Shown piece by piece: positions 1 through 8,919 of a stretch of 64,000 nucleotides of DNA (within the stretch, counting starts at the first letter, position 1; each line of letters begins with the position of its first letter). The position numbers and the translations under genes are program-made. The notes below the pieces were generated by a model. That model had not been told where the DNA came from, searched no databases, and saw only the letters and a program-made list of their open reading frames with translations. Source of the DNA: Deltaproteobacteria bacterium. Its GTDB lineage: Bacteria; Myxococcota; Myxococcia; Myxococcales; Anaeromyxobacteraceae. The stretch covers positions 62,001-126,000 of the forward strand of contig JACRMN010000012.1 in NCBI GenBank assembly GCA_016214955.1. The letters are read 5' to 3'.

Positions 1-10
1 GCGGGCGCGC

Positions 11-997
11 TCACGGGCAGAGGAGCAGCTTGCCGAAGGTGTCGTTGCGATCCATCCGGTCGTGGGCCTCGCGGGCCCGGGCGAGCGGCAGGGCCGCGTC
101 CACCACCGGCCGGAGCTTGCCGCCGGCGAAGAGCGGCAGCACGTCCCGGGCGAAGGCCTGGGTGGCGGCGATCTTGTCCTCGAGCGGCCGCGGGCGGAGC
201 ACGGTGCCGATGATGCGGCCCCGCGCCCGCATGAGGAGCCCCAGGTCCACGGTGGCCCTGGGGCCGCCCATGGTGCCGATGACGACGACGGTGCCGCCCG
301 GGGCCAGCGCCGCCAGGTTCTCGGCCGCGTAGGGCGCGCCCACGAAGTCGAGGATCACGGCCGCCCCCTTGCCGCCGGACTGCTTCTTCACGTCGTCGGC
401 GAAGCGGGGCTCCTCCTTGCCCACCAGGATGCCGTGGTCGAGCCCCAGGGCCCGGGCCTTCTCCAGCTTGTCGGCGGTGCGCGAGGTGCCGATGGCGGTG
501 GCGCCGGCCGCCTTCACCAGCTGGATGGCGGCGGTGGCGACGCCCGAGCCGGCGGCGTGGACCAGCACCGGCCAGCCCGGGCGCAGCCCGCCCAGGGTGA
601 AGAGGGCGTCGTGGGCGGTCATGAAGGCCTCGGGGATGGCCCCGGCCTCCTCCCACGAGAGCCCCTCGGGCACCCGCAGCAGCAGCCGCTCGTGCACCAC
701 CGCCAGCTCGGCCTGGGCCTCGCCGGCGGCGATGGCCATCACCCGGTCGCCCGGCTTCCAGGCGGTGACGCCCTCGCCCAGGGCCTCCACCTCGCCGCAC
801 AGCTCCAGGCCGGGGATGTCCTCGCGGGTGCCGCGCGGCGGCGGGTAGAGGCCGCGCCGCTGCAGGAGGTCGGCGCGGTTCATGCCGGCGGCCTTCACGC
901 GCACCAGCACCTCTCCGCGGCTGGGCCGCGGCGCCTCCACCTCGCGTACCTCGACGACCTCGAGCCCGCCCTTGCCGGTGAACACGACCGCCTTCAT
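11..997 (-). CDS. NAD(P)H:quinone oxidoreductase, zinc-independent MDR family
   Basis: A 328-residue medium-chain dehydrogenase/reductase protein of the quinone oxidoreductase (PIG3/QOR) type, expected to transfer hydride from NADPH to a quinone or enone in the cytoplasm. The N-terminal GroES-like domain has the family stretch AAGMNRADLLQRRGLYPPP near residues 37-55. The Rossmann domain carries HAAGSGVATAAIQL near residue 147, the variant nucleotide-binding loop of this group. The Cys/His zinc ligands of alcohol dehydrogenases are absent, as expected for QOR. The length matches the family (about 325). The next gene upstream on the same strand is a small membrane protein 72 bases away, and a LysR gene lies beyond it in the opposite direction, so that regulator may control this gene; this is inference. 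The substrate cannot be told from sequence. Confidence 0.9.
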   Translation of the reverse strand: MKAVVFTGKGGLEVVEVREVEAPRPSRGEVLVRVKAAGMNRADLLQRRGLYPPPRGTREDIPGLELCGEVEALGEGVTAWKPGDRVMAIAAGEAQAELAVVHERLLLRVPEGLSWEEAGAIPEAFMTAHDALFTLGGLRPGWPVLVHAAGSGVATAAIQLVKAAGATAIGTSRTADKLEKARALGLDHGILVGKEEPRFADDVKKQSGGKGAAVILDFVGAPYAAENLAALAPGGTVVVIGTMGGPRATVDLGLLMRARGRIIGTVLRPRPLEDKIAATQAFARDVLPLFAGGKLRPVVDAALPLARAREAHDRMDRNDTFGKLLLCP

Positions 998-1069
998 GCA
1001 GCCTCCTCGCGCCGGTTGAGGCGCAGAGGATAGCCGCAGCGCGCGGCCGGGGCGAGGACCGGCCGGATG

Positions 1070-1330
1070 CTACACGTGGGCCGGGTGCAGCCGCTCCGGG
1101 CGCCGCCCCGGCGCCGGCGCGCGGTCCGCAGCCGGGCTGCTCACGCCGTCGGCCATCACCGCCAGCCGCAGGCCCAGGGCCGCCAGCACCGCGCCCAGCA
1201 GCAGGCCCGGCACCGTGAGCCCGAGCGCCCTGCCGACGAGCGGCGCCGCGGTCATCGCGGCCACGACCACCACCGCCCAGCCCAGGGAGACGCCGCTTCC
1301 CTTCTCTGCAGTCTCGATCTTCATGCCCAT
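1070..1330 (-). CDS. small hypothetical membrane protein
   Basis: An 86-residue protein that I do not recognise. It has a short charged N-terminus (MGMKIETAEKG) followed by two hydrophobic segments, about residues 16-38 and 40-60, that would form a membrane hairpin, then a Pro/Arg-rich soluble tail of about 25 residues. It lies between the quinone oxidoreductase gene and the divergent LysR gene. The tail has the Pro/Arg bias that any reading frame shows in such GC-rich DNA, so the true end or even its coding status is less certain than for its neighbours. Confidence 0.5.
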   Translation of the reverse strand: MGMKIETAEKGSGVSLGWAVVVVAAMTAAPLVGRALGLTVPGLLLGAVLAALGLRLAVMADGVSSPAADRAPAPGRRPERLHPAHV

Positions 1331-1380
1331 GGGTTACCGCCGGCCTGGCCATGACGGAAGTGAAGTATTTCGATAGATTC

Positions 1381-1397
1381 CATTCCCTGAAGGAATG
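1381..1397. promoter_or_regulatory. palindrome in LysR divergent promoter region
   Basis: Perfect 6-base inverted repeat CATTCC-CTGAA-GGAATG, 14 bases before the LysR GTG start, inside an unusually AT-rich 80-base gap between the two divergent genes. It contains a T-N11-A pattern, as expected for a LysR-type operator. A second short dyad, GAAGTATTTC, is at 1362-1371. The role as autoregulatory operator is inferred from position and symmetry. Confidence 0.45.
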
Positions 1398-1411
1398 CTT
1401 CGGAGGCGCCC

Positions 1412-2314
1412 GTGGACGTCCGCAACCTGACGTGCTTCGTGGAGGTGGTGCGGCGGGGCGGCTTCTCCCGCGCCGGCGAGGCGCTGCACCTCACCCAGCC
1501 GGCGGTGAGCAAGGCGGTGAAGGGGCTGGAGGAGGAGCTGGGCCAGCCGCTGCTGCTGCGGGCCGGCCGGCGGGTGACGCTCACCGACGCCGGCCGCGGC
1601 GTCTACGACAGGGCCCTGGCGGTGCTGGCCGGGCTGCGGGCCATCGCCGAGGAGGTGGCGGAGGTCGGTCAGGTGAAGCGCGGCACGGTGCGGGTGGGCG
1701 TGCCGCCGATGGTGGGCGCGGTCTTCTTCCCGCCGGTGCTCCACGACTTCCGCGGCCAGTACCCGGGCGTCACGCTGGAGATGCGCGAGGAGGGGGCGCG
1801 GCGCATCGAGGCGCTGCTGCTCGACGGGGAGCTGGACGCCGGCGCCACCGTGCTCCCGGCCGACGGCTCCGACTTCGAGCTCCTGCCGCTGCTGCGCGAC
1901 GTGCTCTGCGCCGTGCTGCCGCCGCGGAGCCCGCTGGCGCGCCAGCGGCGCGTGGCGCTGGGGGAGCTCCGCGAGGTGCCGCTGGTGCTCTACCGGGCCG
2001 ACTTCGCGCTGCACGGCCACATCCTCGACGCCTGCCGCCGCGAGGGATTCGCGCCCCGGGTGGCGGCCGAGAGCTCGCAGTGGGACTTCATGGCCGAGAT
2101 GGTGGCCGCCGACGTGGGGGCGGCGCTCCTCCCGCGCACCGTCTGCCGCCGCCTCGACCCGGCGCGCGTCAAGGTGCTGCCGCTCGCCGAGCCCGCGCTG
2201 CGCTGGGACCTGGCGCTCGCCTGGCGGCGCGGCCAGCACCTCACGCCCGCGGCGCGGGCCTTCGTGGAGGTGGTGCGGGCCGAGGCGGCGCGGCGGCTCG
2301 GCCTGCGACGCTAG
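1412..2314 (+). CDS. LysR-family transcriptional regulator
   Basis: A 300-residue LysR-type regulator. The N-terminal winged helix-turn-helix occupies about residues 1-60, with the typical GGFSRAGEALHLTQPAVSKA helix-turn-helix pattern. The C-terminal substrate-binding domain (about residues 88-295) senses an unknown small molecule. The start is a GTG at 1412, preceded by CGGAGG at 1401-1406, and gives a protein beginning MDVRNLTCFVEVV, the usual N-terminus of the family. It is divergent from the small membrane protein and quinone oxidoreductase genes, its likely targets by the usual LysR arrangement. Its stop overlaps the stop of the convergent hypothetical gene by three bases. Confidence 0.93.
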   Translation: MDVRNLTCFVEVVRRGGFSRAGEALHLTQPAVSKAVKGLEEELGQPLLLRAGRRVTLTDAGRGVYDRALAVLAGLRAIAEEVAEVGQVKRGTVRVGVPPMVGAVFFPPVLHDFRGQYPGVTLEMREEGARRIEALLLDGELDAGATVLPADGSDFELLPLLRDVLCAVLPPRSPLARQRRVALGELREVPLVLYRADFALHGHILDACRREGFAPRVAAESSQWDFMAEMVAADVGAALLPRTVCRRLDPARVKVLPLAEPALRWDLALAWRRGQHLTPAARAFVEVVRAEAARRLGLRR

Positions 2315-2763
2315 GCCTTCACGCGCAGGACGCCGGGCGCGCCGAAGTGGCCGGTGGGCGCGCCGAAGGGGAGCTCCACCCGGGCGCCGGCCTCGTCGGC
2401 GAGGAGCCGGGCGGCTCCCGGCCCCACCAGCGCCAGGGGCAGGGCGTCGGGGCGCGGGAGGGCGGTGCGGACCGCCTCCACCGGGCAGACGGCGGCCAGG
2501 GCGGGCGCGAGCCCGGGCAGCGCGGCGCCGGGCACCACCTCCAGCGCCAGCGCGTAGCCGTTGAAGGTGCCCTCCCACCAGACCGAGAGCCGCGCCTCGC
2601 CGCGGGCGCAGCCGGCGGCCGCCTCGAGCAGCGCGGCGCGGAAGGCGCGGAAGGGGCCGGTGTCGCTCCGCGGGTCGGTGCCGGGCGCGGCGCGATCGCC
2701 GAAGGCGCGGCGAAGCTCCTCCAGCGCCAGGAGCAGCACCTGCGCCTCGGGGGCCGCGGCCAC
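2311..2763 (-). CDS. hypothetical protein
   Basis: A 150-residue soluble protein that I do not recognise. It starts at GTG 2763, just three bases after the stop of the preceding HEAT-like gene, so it is probably the last gene of a three-gene minus-strand operon headed by the metzincin lipoprotein. It has no signal peptide or membrane segment. A central stretch around LSVWWEGTFNGYALALEVV is the least biased in composition and looks like a real beta-rich core. No catalytic motif is evident. Confidence 0.6.
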   Translation of the reverse strand: MAAAPEAQVLLLALEELRRAFGDRAAPGTDPRSDTGPFRAFRAALLEAAAGCARGEARLSVWWEGTFNGYALALEVVPGAALPGLAPALAAVCPVEAVRTALPRPDALPLALVGPGAARLLADEAGARVELPFGAPTGHFGAPGVLRVKA

Positions 2764-2766
2764 TGG

Positions 2767-3333
2767 TCAGCGCCCGGAGGCGCCGCAGCGGGAGAGGGCC
2801 CGGGCCAGGCCGGGCCGCTCGCCGCGGAGCGCGGCCCGCGCCCGGATGGCGCCGCAGGACTCTGCCGGCGCCCGCTCGGCCAGCACCTCGGCGGCCACGG
2901 TGCGATCGGCGGGGCGCCGCGCCGCCAGCACCGGAGAGAGGGCCCGGTGCAGCGCCGCCGGCGCCAGGAGCCGCCCCGCCCCCTCGAGCGCCGCGGCCCG
3001 CACCGCGAAGGGGAGCCCTTCCTGCGCAGCGAAGGAGGTGAGTGCCGCCTCGGCGCGCGCGCCGCCCAGGTGCGAGAGACCGGTGAGCGCCAGCGCCCGT
3101 CGCCGGGGCAGCGCCGCGCCGTCGGCGGCGACCTTCAGGAGCGCCTCGTCGGCGCCCGGGCCGAGGGAGCGCCAGGTGGCCGGGGCGGGGGAGCCGTGGA
3201 TCCGGCCCAGCGCGGCCTGGATGCGCTCGGCCTGCTCGGCGGCGGTGGCCGGCGGCGGCGGCTCGGCGGGCTCGGGGGCGGGCGGGCGCGGGGCCGCCAG
3301 CGCGGCGCAGACCAGCAGGGAGAGGGCGGTCAT
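2767..3333 (-). CDS. secreted HEAT-repeat-like protein
   Basis: A 188-residue protein starting at ATG 3333, two bases after the stop of the upstream protease gene. Residues 1-14 (MTALSLLVCAALAA) look like a signal peptide, followed by a Pro-rich linker (about residues 15-30). The remainder is Ala/Leu-rich helical pairs such as ALALTGLSHLGGARAEAALT and FAVRAAALEGAGRLL, resembling degenerate HEAT/PBS-lyase repeats that bind other proteins. Two cysteines (GAIRARAALRG is preceded by SC; another lies near the end) could form a disulfide. Its function is unknown. Operon position suggests a partner of the protease. Confidence 0.65.
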   Translation of the reverse strand: MTALSLLVCAALAAPRPPAPEPAEPPPPATAAEQAERIQAALGRIHGSPAPATWRSLGPGADEALLKVAADGAALPRRRALALTGLSHLGGARAEAALTSFAAQEGLPFAVRAAALEGAGRLLAPAALHRALSPVLAARRPADRTVAAEVLAERAPAESCGAIRARAALRGERPGLARALSRCGASGR

Positions 3334-3335
3334 GC

Positions 3336-4865
3336 TCACCTCACGAGCGGGCTGGTGCGGGCGACCTGCCCCTGCTCCGCGGTCAGGTAGCCGCGGGAGA
3401 CGAGCGGGTCGAAGGACCAGAACATCAGGTTCGGGCCGCCGCCGCAGGTGGTGCTGCGGGCGCAGGCCGCGGGAGAGACCTCGGCGCTGCTGCAGGAGGT
3501 CCTGCAGGACGGGGTGCCGGTGAGCGGGTCCCAGTGCCTGCCGTCGTGCTCCGTGAGGTGGTAGAGGCCCAGGTAGTGGCCGCTCTCGTGGGCGGCGATG
3601 TAGGCCACCTCGTCGGAGCCGCAGCGCAGGACGTCGACCGGCCCGCCGGCCGCCGGGCAGGTGCCGGCCCCCAGGTTGGCCGCCGAGACCATGGCGCCGC
3701 TGGCCACGGTGCCGTTGACGGTGGCCGGGCCGGGGATGGTGCCGTCGATGCCCAGCGTGGCGCTGCCGCTGCCGATGCGGGGCACGAGGAACAGGTCCAG
3801 CGTCCGCTGGCCGGGCACGGAGAGGGTGAGGAGCTGAGAGAACTCGCCGCAGGCGGAGCCGTCGGCGTCGGAGACGCCGGTGCCGAAGCGGCTGCGCGCC
3901 CAGTCGGGCGCGTCGAGGAAGGTGACGGTGCCGAGGCAGAGGCCGGCCTGGGAGAGGAGGACGGCGTAGGCGTCCACCATCCGCAGGGTGGCCGCGTGGG
4001 TGGGGGCCGAGGCGGCGTCCACCGGCATCAGCTGGCCGGGTGCCAGGGCGTCCACCAGGTGGAAGGCGACGTCGAGCGTGCCGGTGGCCGGGATGGCGCT
4101 GCCGGTCGGGGCCGCCGGCCGCGTCAGCACGAACACCCGGTAGCGCCCCTGGGCGAAGGGGGTCACCCCGGCGCCCGGGGGATCGCAGGAGAAGCCGGCC
4201 AGCGCCGCCGGCGGGTCCGGGCTGCCGGCCAGGGCGCACTCGTAGCCGTAGTCGCCGACCCGCACGGTCCAGTCGCCCGCGGCAACGCCGCTGGCCGCCA
4301 CCTCGAGCGCAGCGCTGGTGTTGGGGTAGGAGAGCGTGCCGGTCACCGCCGCGTAGGACTCGAAGAACAGGGGCGTGGCCGAGCCGTCGGAGGGGCCGCC
4401 CAGCCGGATGTCGGTGAAGACCAGGAAGCCGGCCGGGTCGCGCAGCTCGGCGACCACGGCGGCGTTCTCCTCGATGAAGGTCTGGGTGGTGCTCCCGGAG
4501 GCGAAGTGGATGGTCATCCGGGCGGCGGCATCCACCACCTGCTCGATGACGGTGATGCTGGCGGTCCCGGGTGGGACGGGAAAGGGAACCACCTCGCCGA
4601 CGGTGCGCTCGCCCAGGTCGATCCAGCCGTGCGTGGCCGAGGCCGACACCGCCGGCAGCGCGCTGTCTCGCACCGCCTGCACGCAGGTGGCACCGGGGTC
4701 GGGCGCGGGGTTGGTGCCGCCGTTCACCAGCACCGGGGCGGAGGGGCAGCGCACCGCCGGGGCGCGCGGCTCCTCGTAGGGCGGGAAGGGCGGGTCGGCG
4801 CCCGGGCAGGCCGCCAGGGTGGCCAGGATCGGGAGGGCGAGGCGGCGCGGCACGGCCTCATGCAT
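3336..4865 (-). CDS. metzincin-type zinc metalloprotease lipoprotein
   Basis: A 509-residue protein with a lipoprotein signal: LPILATLAAC puts the acylated cysteine at residue 20. The C-terminal part contains HESGHYLGLYH at residues 426-436, an exact HExxHxxGxxH metzincin zinc motif with three His ligands and catalytic Glu427. A Met-turn candidate NLMFWSF follows about 50 residues later. Several cysteine pairs around the active-site region suggest disulfides in the mature protein. Residues 60-400 are a beta-rich extracellular region without a family I can name. It is first in an apparent operon with a HEAT-like protein and a small unknown protein. It probably cleaves extracellular or surface proteins; the target is unknown. 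Confidence 0.82.
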   Translation of the reverse strand: MHEAVPRRLALPILATLAACPGADPPFPPYEEPRAPAVRCPSAPVLVNGGTNPAPDPGATCVQAVRDSALPAVSASATHGWIDLGERTVGEVVPFPVPPGTASITVIEQVVDAAARMTIHFASGSTTQTFIEENAAVVAELRDPAGFLVFTDIRLGGPSDGSATPLFFESYAAVTGTLSYPNTSAALEVAASGVAAGDWTVRVGDYGYECALAGSPDPPAALAGFSCDPPGAGVTPFAQGRYRVFVLTRPAAPTGSAIPATGTLDVAFHLVDALAPGQLMPVDAASAPTHAATLRMVDAYAVLLSQAGLCLGTVTFLDAPDWARSRFGTGVSDADGSACGEFSQLLTLSVPGQRTLDLFLVPRIGSGSATLGIDGTIPGPATVNGTVASGAMVSAANLGAGTCPAAGGPVDVLRCGSDEVAYIAAHESGHYLGLYHLTEHDGRHWDPLTGTPSCRTSCSSAEVSPAACARSTTCGGGPNLMFWSFDPLVSRGYLTAEQGQVARTSPLVR

Positions 4866-4960
4866 ATCGCCGTGGCTGCCCGGCCTCCCAACGATCCGGC
4901 GGCCCCGGCCGGGGGGTGCGCGGCCGTGACAGCGAGGCGGGATCGCGGGAAGCTCCGGCC

Positions 4961-5314
4961 ATGCGCCGAGCCCTCACCGCTGCAGTCCTGGCAGCCCTGT
5001 TCGCCTCCGCCCGCGCCGCGGACGAGGCGCCCTACCCCCTGCGGGTGGAGGTGGGGAAGACGGTGGCCATCTGCCCGACCAACACCATCCAGTGTCCGGC
5101 CGGCGCCGGCCGGTGCGACGACGCCAGCGTCGCGGCCCCGACGGTCACCGCCGAGGGGCTCTCGTTCGAGGGCGTGGCGCCGGGCACGACCCTTTGCTCG
5201 GCCGGCTCGGTCTCCGGCTGGGGGCCGCGCCGCGTCTACGAGGTCACGGTGGTGAAGCCGGTGCCGCCGGACGGGAAGGACGGGAAGGACGGGAAGGAAA
5301 GGTCGAGAGGGTAG
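4961..5314 (+). CDS. small secreted protein with Asp-Gly-Lys tail
   Basis: A 117-residue protein starting at ATG 4961. Residues 1-20 (MRRALTAAVLAALFASARAA) form a clear Sec signal peptide. The mature domain is short and beta-rich (LRVEVGKTVAIC, VTAEGLSFEGVAPGTTLCSAG) with four cysteines, like a small Ig-like or bacterial beta-sandwich periplasmic domain. The C-terminus ends in a DGKDGKDGKE repeat encoded by a GGACGGGAA-type DNA repeat. It lies alone, divergent from the protease operon and convergent with aceA. Function unknown. Confidence 0.6.
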   Translation: MRRALTAAVLAALFASARAADEAPYPLRVEVGKTVAICPTNTIQCPAGAGRCDDASVAAPTVTAEGLSFEGVAPGTTLCSAGSVSGWGPRRVYEVTVVKPVPPDGKDGKDGKERSRG

Positions 5315-5323
5315 GGCGCCCCA

Positions 5324-5348
5324 CCGCTCCCCGTGGCGCGGGGAGCGG
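5324..5348. terminator. bidirectional hairpin terminator
   Basis: Perfect 10-base inverted repeat CCGCTCCCCG / CGGGGAGCGG with a 5-base loop (TGGCG), lying exactly between the convergent ends of the small secreted protein gene and aceA. No clear T-tract follows on either strand, so it may act only in part as an intrinsic terminator. Confidence 0.6.
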
Positions 5349-5368
5349 CGGAGGGCGGAGGGCTCGGC

Positions 5369-7030
<1,662 letters not shown>

Positions 7031-7034
7031 GGGG

Positions 7035-8759
7035 CTATCTCCTCTTCTTGCGTGTGCGGCCCTTGGGGCCGGTGGGGCGGGACTGCTGCCTGGGCTTCTT
7101 CTTCGGGGCCGGCCGCGCCTTGCCCTTCGCGCCCTTCTCGAGCGCGATGAGCATGTCGTAGGCAGGCAGGGTCAGGAACTCCTCGAACTTCTCGGAGGTG
7201 GACATCTTCTCGAAGACGGCGCGGGCCTCGGCGAAGCGGCCCGGGAAGCGGGCCTCGCCCACCTCCTGGCGGATGCGGGCCATCTCCTCCTCGACGAGCC
7301 GGGCGAACAGCTCGCGGGTCACCACCGTGCCGTTGGTGAGCGTGGCCTTGTGGTGCAGCCACTGCCAGGCCTGGGCGCGGCTGATCTCGCTGGTGGCCGC
7401 GTCCTCCATCAGGTTGTAGAGCGGCACGCAGCCGGTGCCCCGCATCCAGGCCTCCAGGTACTGGATGGAGACGCGGATGGAGTGGCGCAGCCCCTCCTCG
7501 GTGCGCGTGCCCTCGGGCACCCGCAGCAGATCGGCCTCGGTGATGCGCACGTCCTCGCGCTTCACGTGGATCTGGTTGGGGGTCTTCATGTGCTCGTCGA
7601 AGATCCCCTTGGCGATGCCGACCAGGCCGGGGTGGGCCACCCAGGTGCCGTCGTGGCCGGCCTTCACCTCGCGGAGCTTGTCGGCCCGCACCTTGGCGAG
7701 CGCCGCCTCGCTGGCGGCCGGGTCGTCCTTGATCGGGATCTGGGCCGCCATGCCGCCCATGGCGAAGACGCCGCGGCGGTGGCAGGTCTGGATGAGGAGC
7801 TGGACGTAGGCGTCGAGGAAGGCCTTGTCCATGGTGACCTGGCCGCGGTCGGGCAGGAGCGCGTTGGGGTCCATGCGCTGCCGCTTGATGAAGCTGAACA
7901 TGTAGTCCCAGCGGCCGCAGTTGAGCCCCGCCGAGTGCTCGCGCAGCTCCCAGAGGATCTCGTCCATCTCGAAGGAGGCCGGCAGCGTCTCCACCAGCAC
8001 CGTGGCCTTGATGGTGGCCCGGGGCAGGCCGAGCTTCTCCTCGGCGCGCAGGAAGACGTCGTTCCAGAGCCGGGCCTCGAGGTGGCTCTCGGTCTTGGGC
8101 AGGTAGAAGTACGGTCCGGTGCCGCGGGCGATGAGCTCGTGGGCGTTGTGGAAGAGGAAGAGCCCGAAGTCCACCAGGCAGCCCGGGGCCACGCGGCCGT
8201 CCACCGAGAGGTGCTTCTCGGGCAGGTGCAGGCCGCGCGGGCGCACCATCAGCACCGCGGTCTTCTCGGCGAGCCTGTAGGACTTGCCGGTCTCCGGGGC
8301 CTCGTAGGTGATGGTCCGGCGGATGGCGTCCTGGAGGTTGGCCTGCCCGCCGACCACGTTCTCCCGGGTGGGCGAGTTGGAGTCCTCGAAGTCGGCCATG
8401 AAGACCGACGCCCCCGAGTTGAGGGCGTTGATGATCATCTTGCGGTCGACCGGGCCGGTGATCTCGACCCGCCGGTCCTGGAGGTCGGCCGGGAGCGGTG
8501 CCACCTCCCAGGCGGTGCCGCGGATGTGGCCGGTGTCCCTGGGGAAGGTGGGGCGCCAGCCCTCGTCCCACCGGGCCTGGCGGACGGCGCGGGCCAGGAG
8601 CAGCTCGTCGATGCGCCACTGGAAGCGGCGGACGAGGTCGGCCACGAAGGCCAGGGCCTCCGGGGTGAGGACCCGCTCGGCTTCGCGCGGGAAGGGGCCG
8701 ACGAGCTCGACCCCCTTCGGGGGGCGGAGGCGGGCGGCGGTCTTGGCGGGGGCGGTCAT
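7035..8759 (-). CDS. aceB: malate synthase A with basic C-terminal tail
   Basis: A 574-residue malate synthase of the A type, which condenses glyoxylate with acetyl-CoA to malate. The family signature is present around [18 protein letters not shown], and the C-terminal catalytic segment around [16 protein letters not shown]. The normal enzyme (about 530-540 residues) ends near [12 protein letters not shown]. Residues 541-574 are an added tail in which 16 of 34 residues are Lys or Arg, ending GRTRKKRR. The gene is first in the aceB-aceA operon and divergent from an XRE/DUF2083 regulator. The start is ATG 8759 with GAGGA just upstream. The tail might bind nucleic acid, polyphosphate or membrane, or simply be tolerated; there is no direct evidence. 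Confidence 0.95.
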   Translation of the reverse strand: MTAPAKTAARLRPPKGVELVGPFPREAERVLTPEALAFVADLVRRFQWRIDELLLARAVRQARWDEGWRPTFPRDTGHIRGTAWEVAPLPADLQDRRVEITGPVDRKMIINALNSGASVFMADFEDSNSPTRENVVGGQANLQDAIRRTITYEAPETGKSYRLAEKTAVLMVRPRGLHLPEKHLSVDGRVAPGCLVDFGLFLFHNAHELIARGTGPYFYLPKTESHLEARLWNDVFLRAEEKLGLPRATIKATVLVETLPASFEMDEILWELREHSAGLNCGRWDYMFSFIKRQRMDPNALLPDRGQVTMDKAFLDAYVQLLIQTCHRRGVFAMGGMAAQIPIKDDPAASEAALAKVRADKLREVKAGHDGTWVAHPGLVGIAKGIFDEHMKTPNQIHVKREDVRITEADLLRVPEGTRTEEGLRHSIRVSIQYLEAWMRGTGCVPLYNLMEDAATSEISRAQAWQWLHHKATLTNGTVVTRELFARLVEEEMARIRQEVGEARFPGRFAEARAVFEKMSTSEKFEEFLTLPAYDMLIALEKGAKGKARPAPKKKPRQQSRPTGPKGRTRKKRR

Positions 8760-8783
8760 GAAGTCCTCGGGGTTAGAGTTATC

Positions 8784-8797
8784 TTGATTTGTATCAA
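8784..8797. promoter_or_regulatory. inverted repeat in aceB promoter region
   Basis: Perfect inverted repeat TTGAT-TTGT-ATCAA, 25 bases upstream of the aceB start, in the only markedly AT-rich stretch of the region (8765-8885). On the minus strand a TTGCGT at 8803-8798 lies next to it, so a repressor bound here would overlap the aceBA promoter. It is a candidate operator for the divergent XRE/DUF2083 regulator. Confidence 0.45.
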
Positions 8798-8852
8798 ACG
8801 CAATACTCTTCGTGATTCTGAGTAGTTAAGCTGTTCTCATCCTGATCACGTG

Positions 8853-8881
8853 TTGCCGTCAAGTTGTAAAGCATGTAAAGT
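8853..8881 (+). promoter_or_regulatory. candidate sigma-70 promoter with TGTAAAG direct repeats
   Basis: TTGCCG (8853-8858), 17-base spacer, TAAAGT (8876-8881): four of six matches to each consensus hexamer, 38 bases before the regulator's ATG. The direct repeat TGTAAAG at 8865-8871 and 8874-8880 (9-base period) overlaps the -10 element. Such a repeat could be an autoregulatory binding site. It resembles the A/T-rich half sites reported for RamB, an acetate-metabolism regulator of this family in corynebacteria, only loosely. Confidence 0.45.
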
Positions 8882-8919
8882 CAGCGGCGGATCCGCGCTG
8901 GATCGCGAGGAGAATCGCC

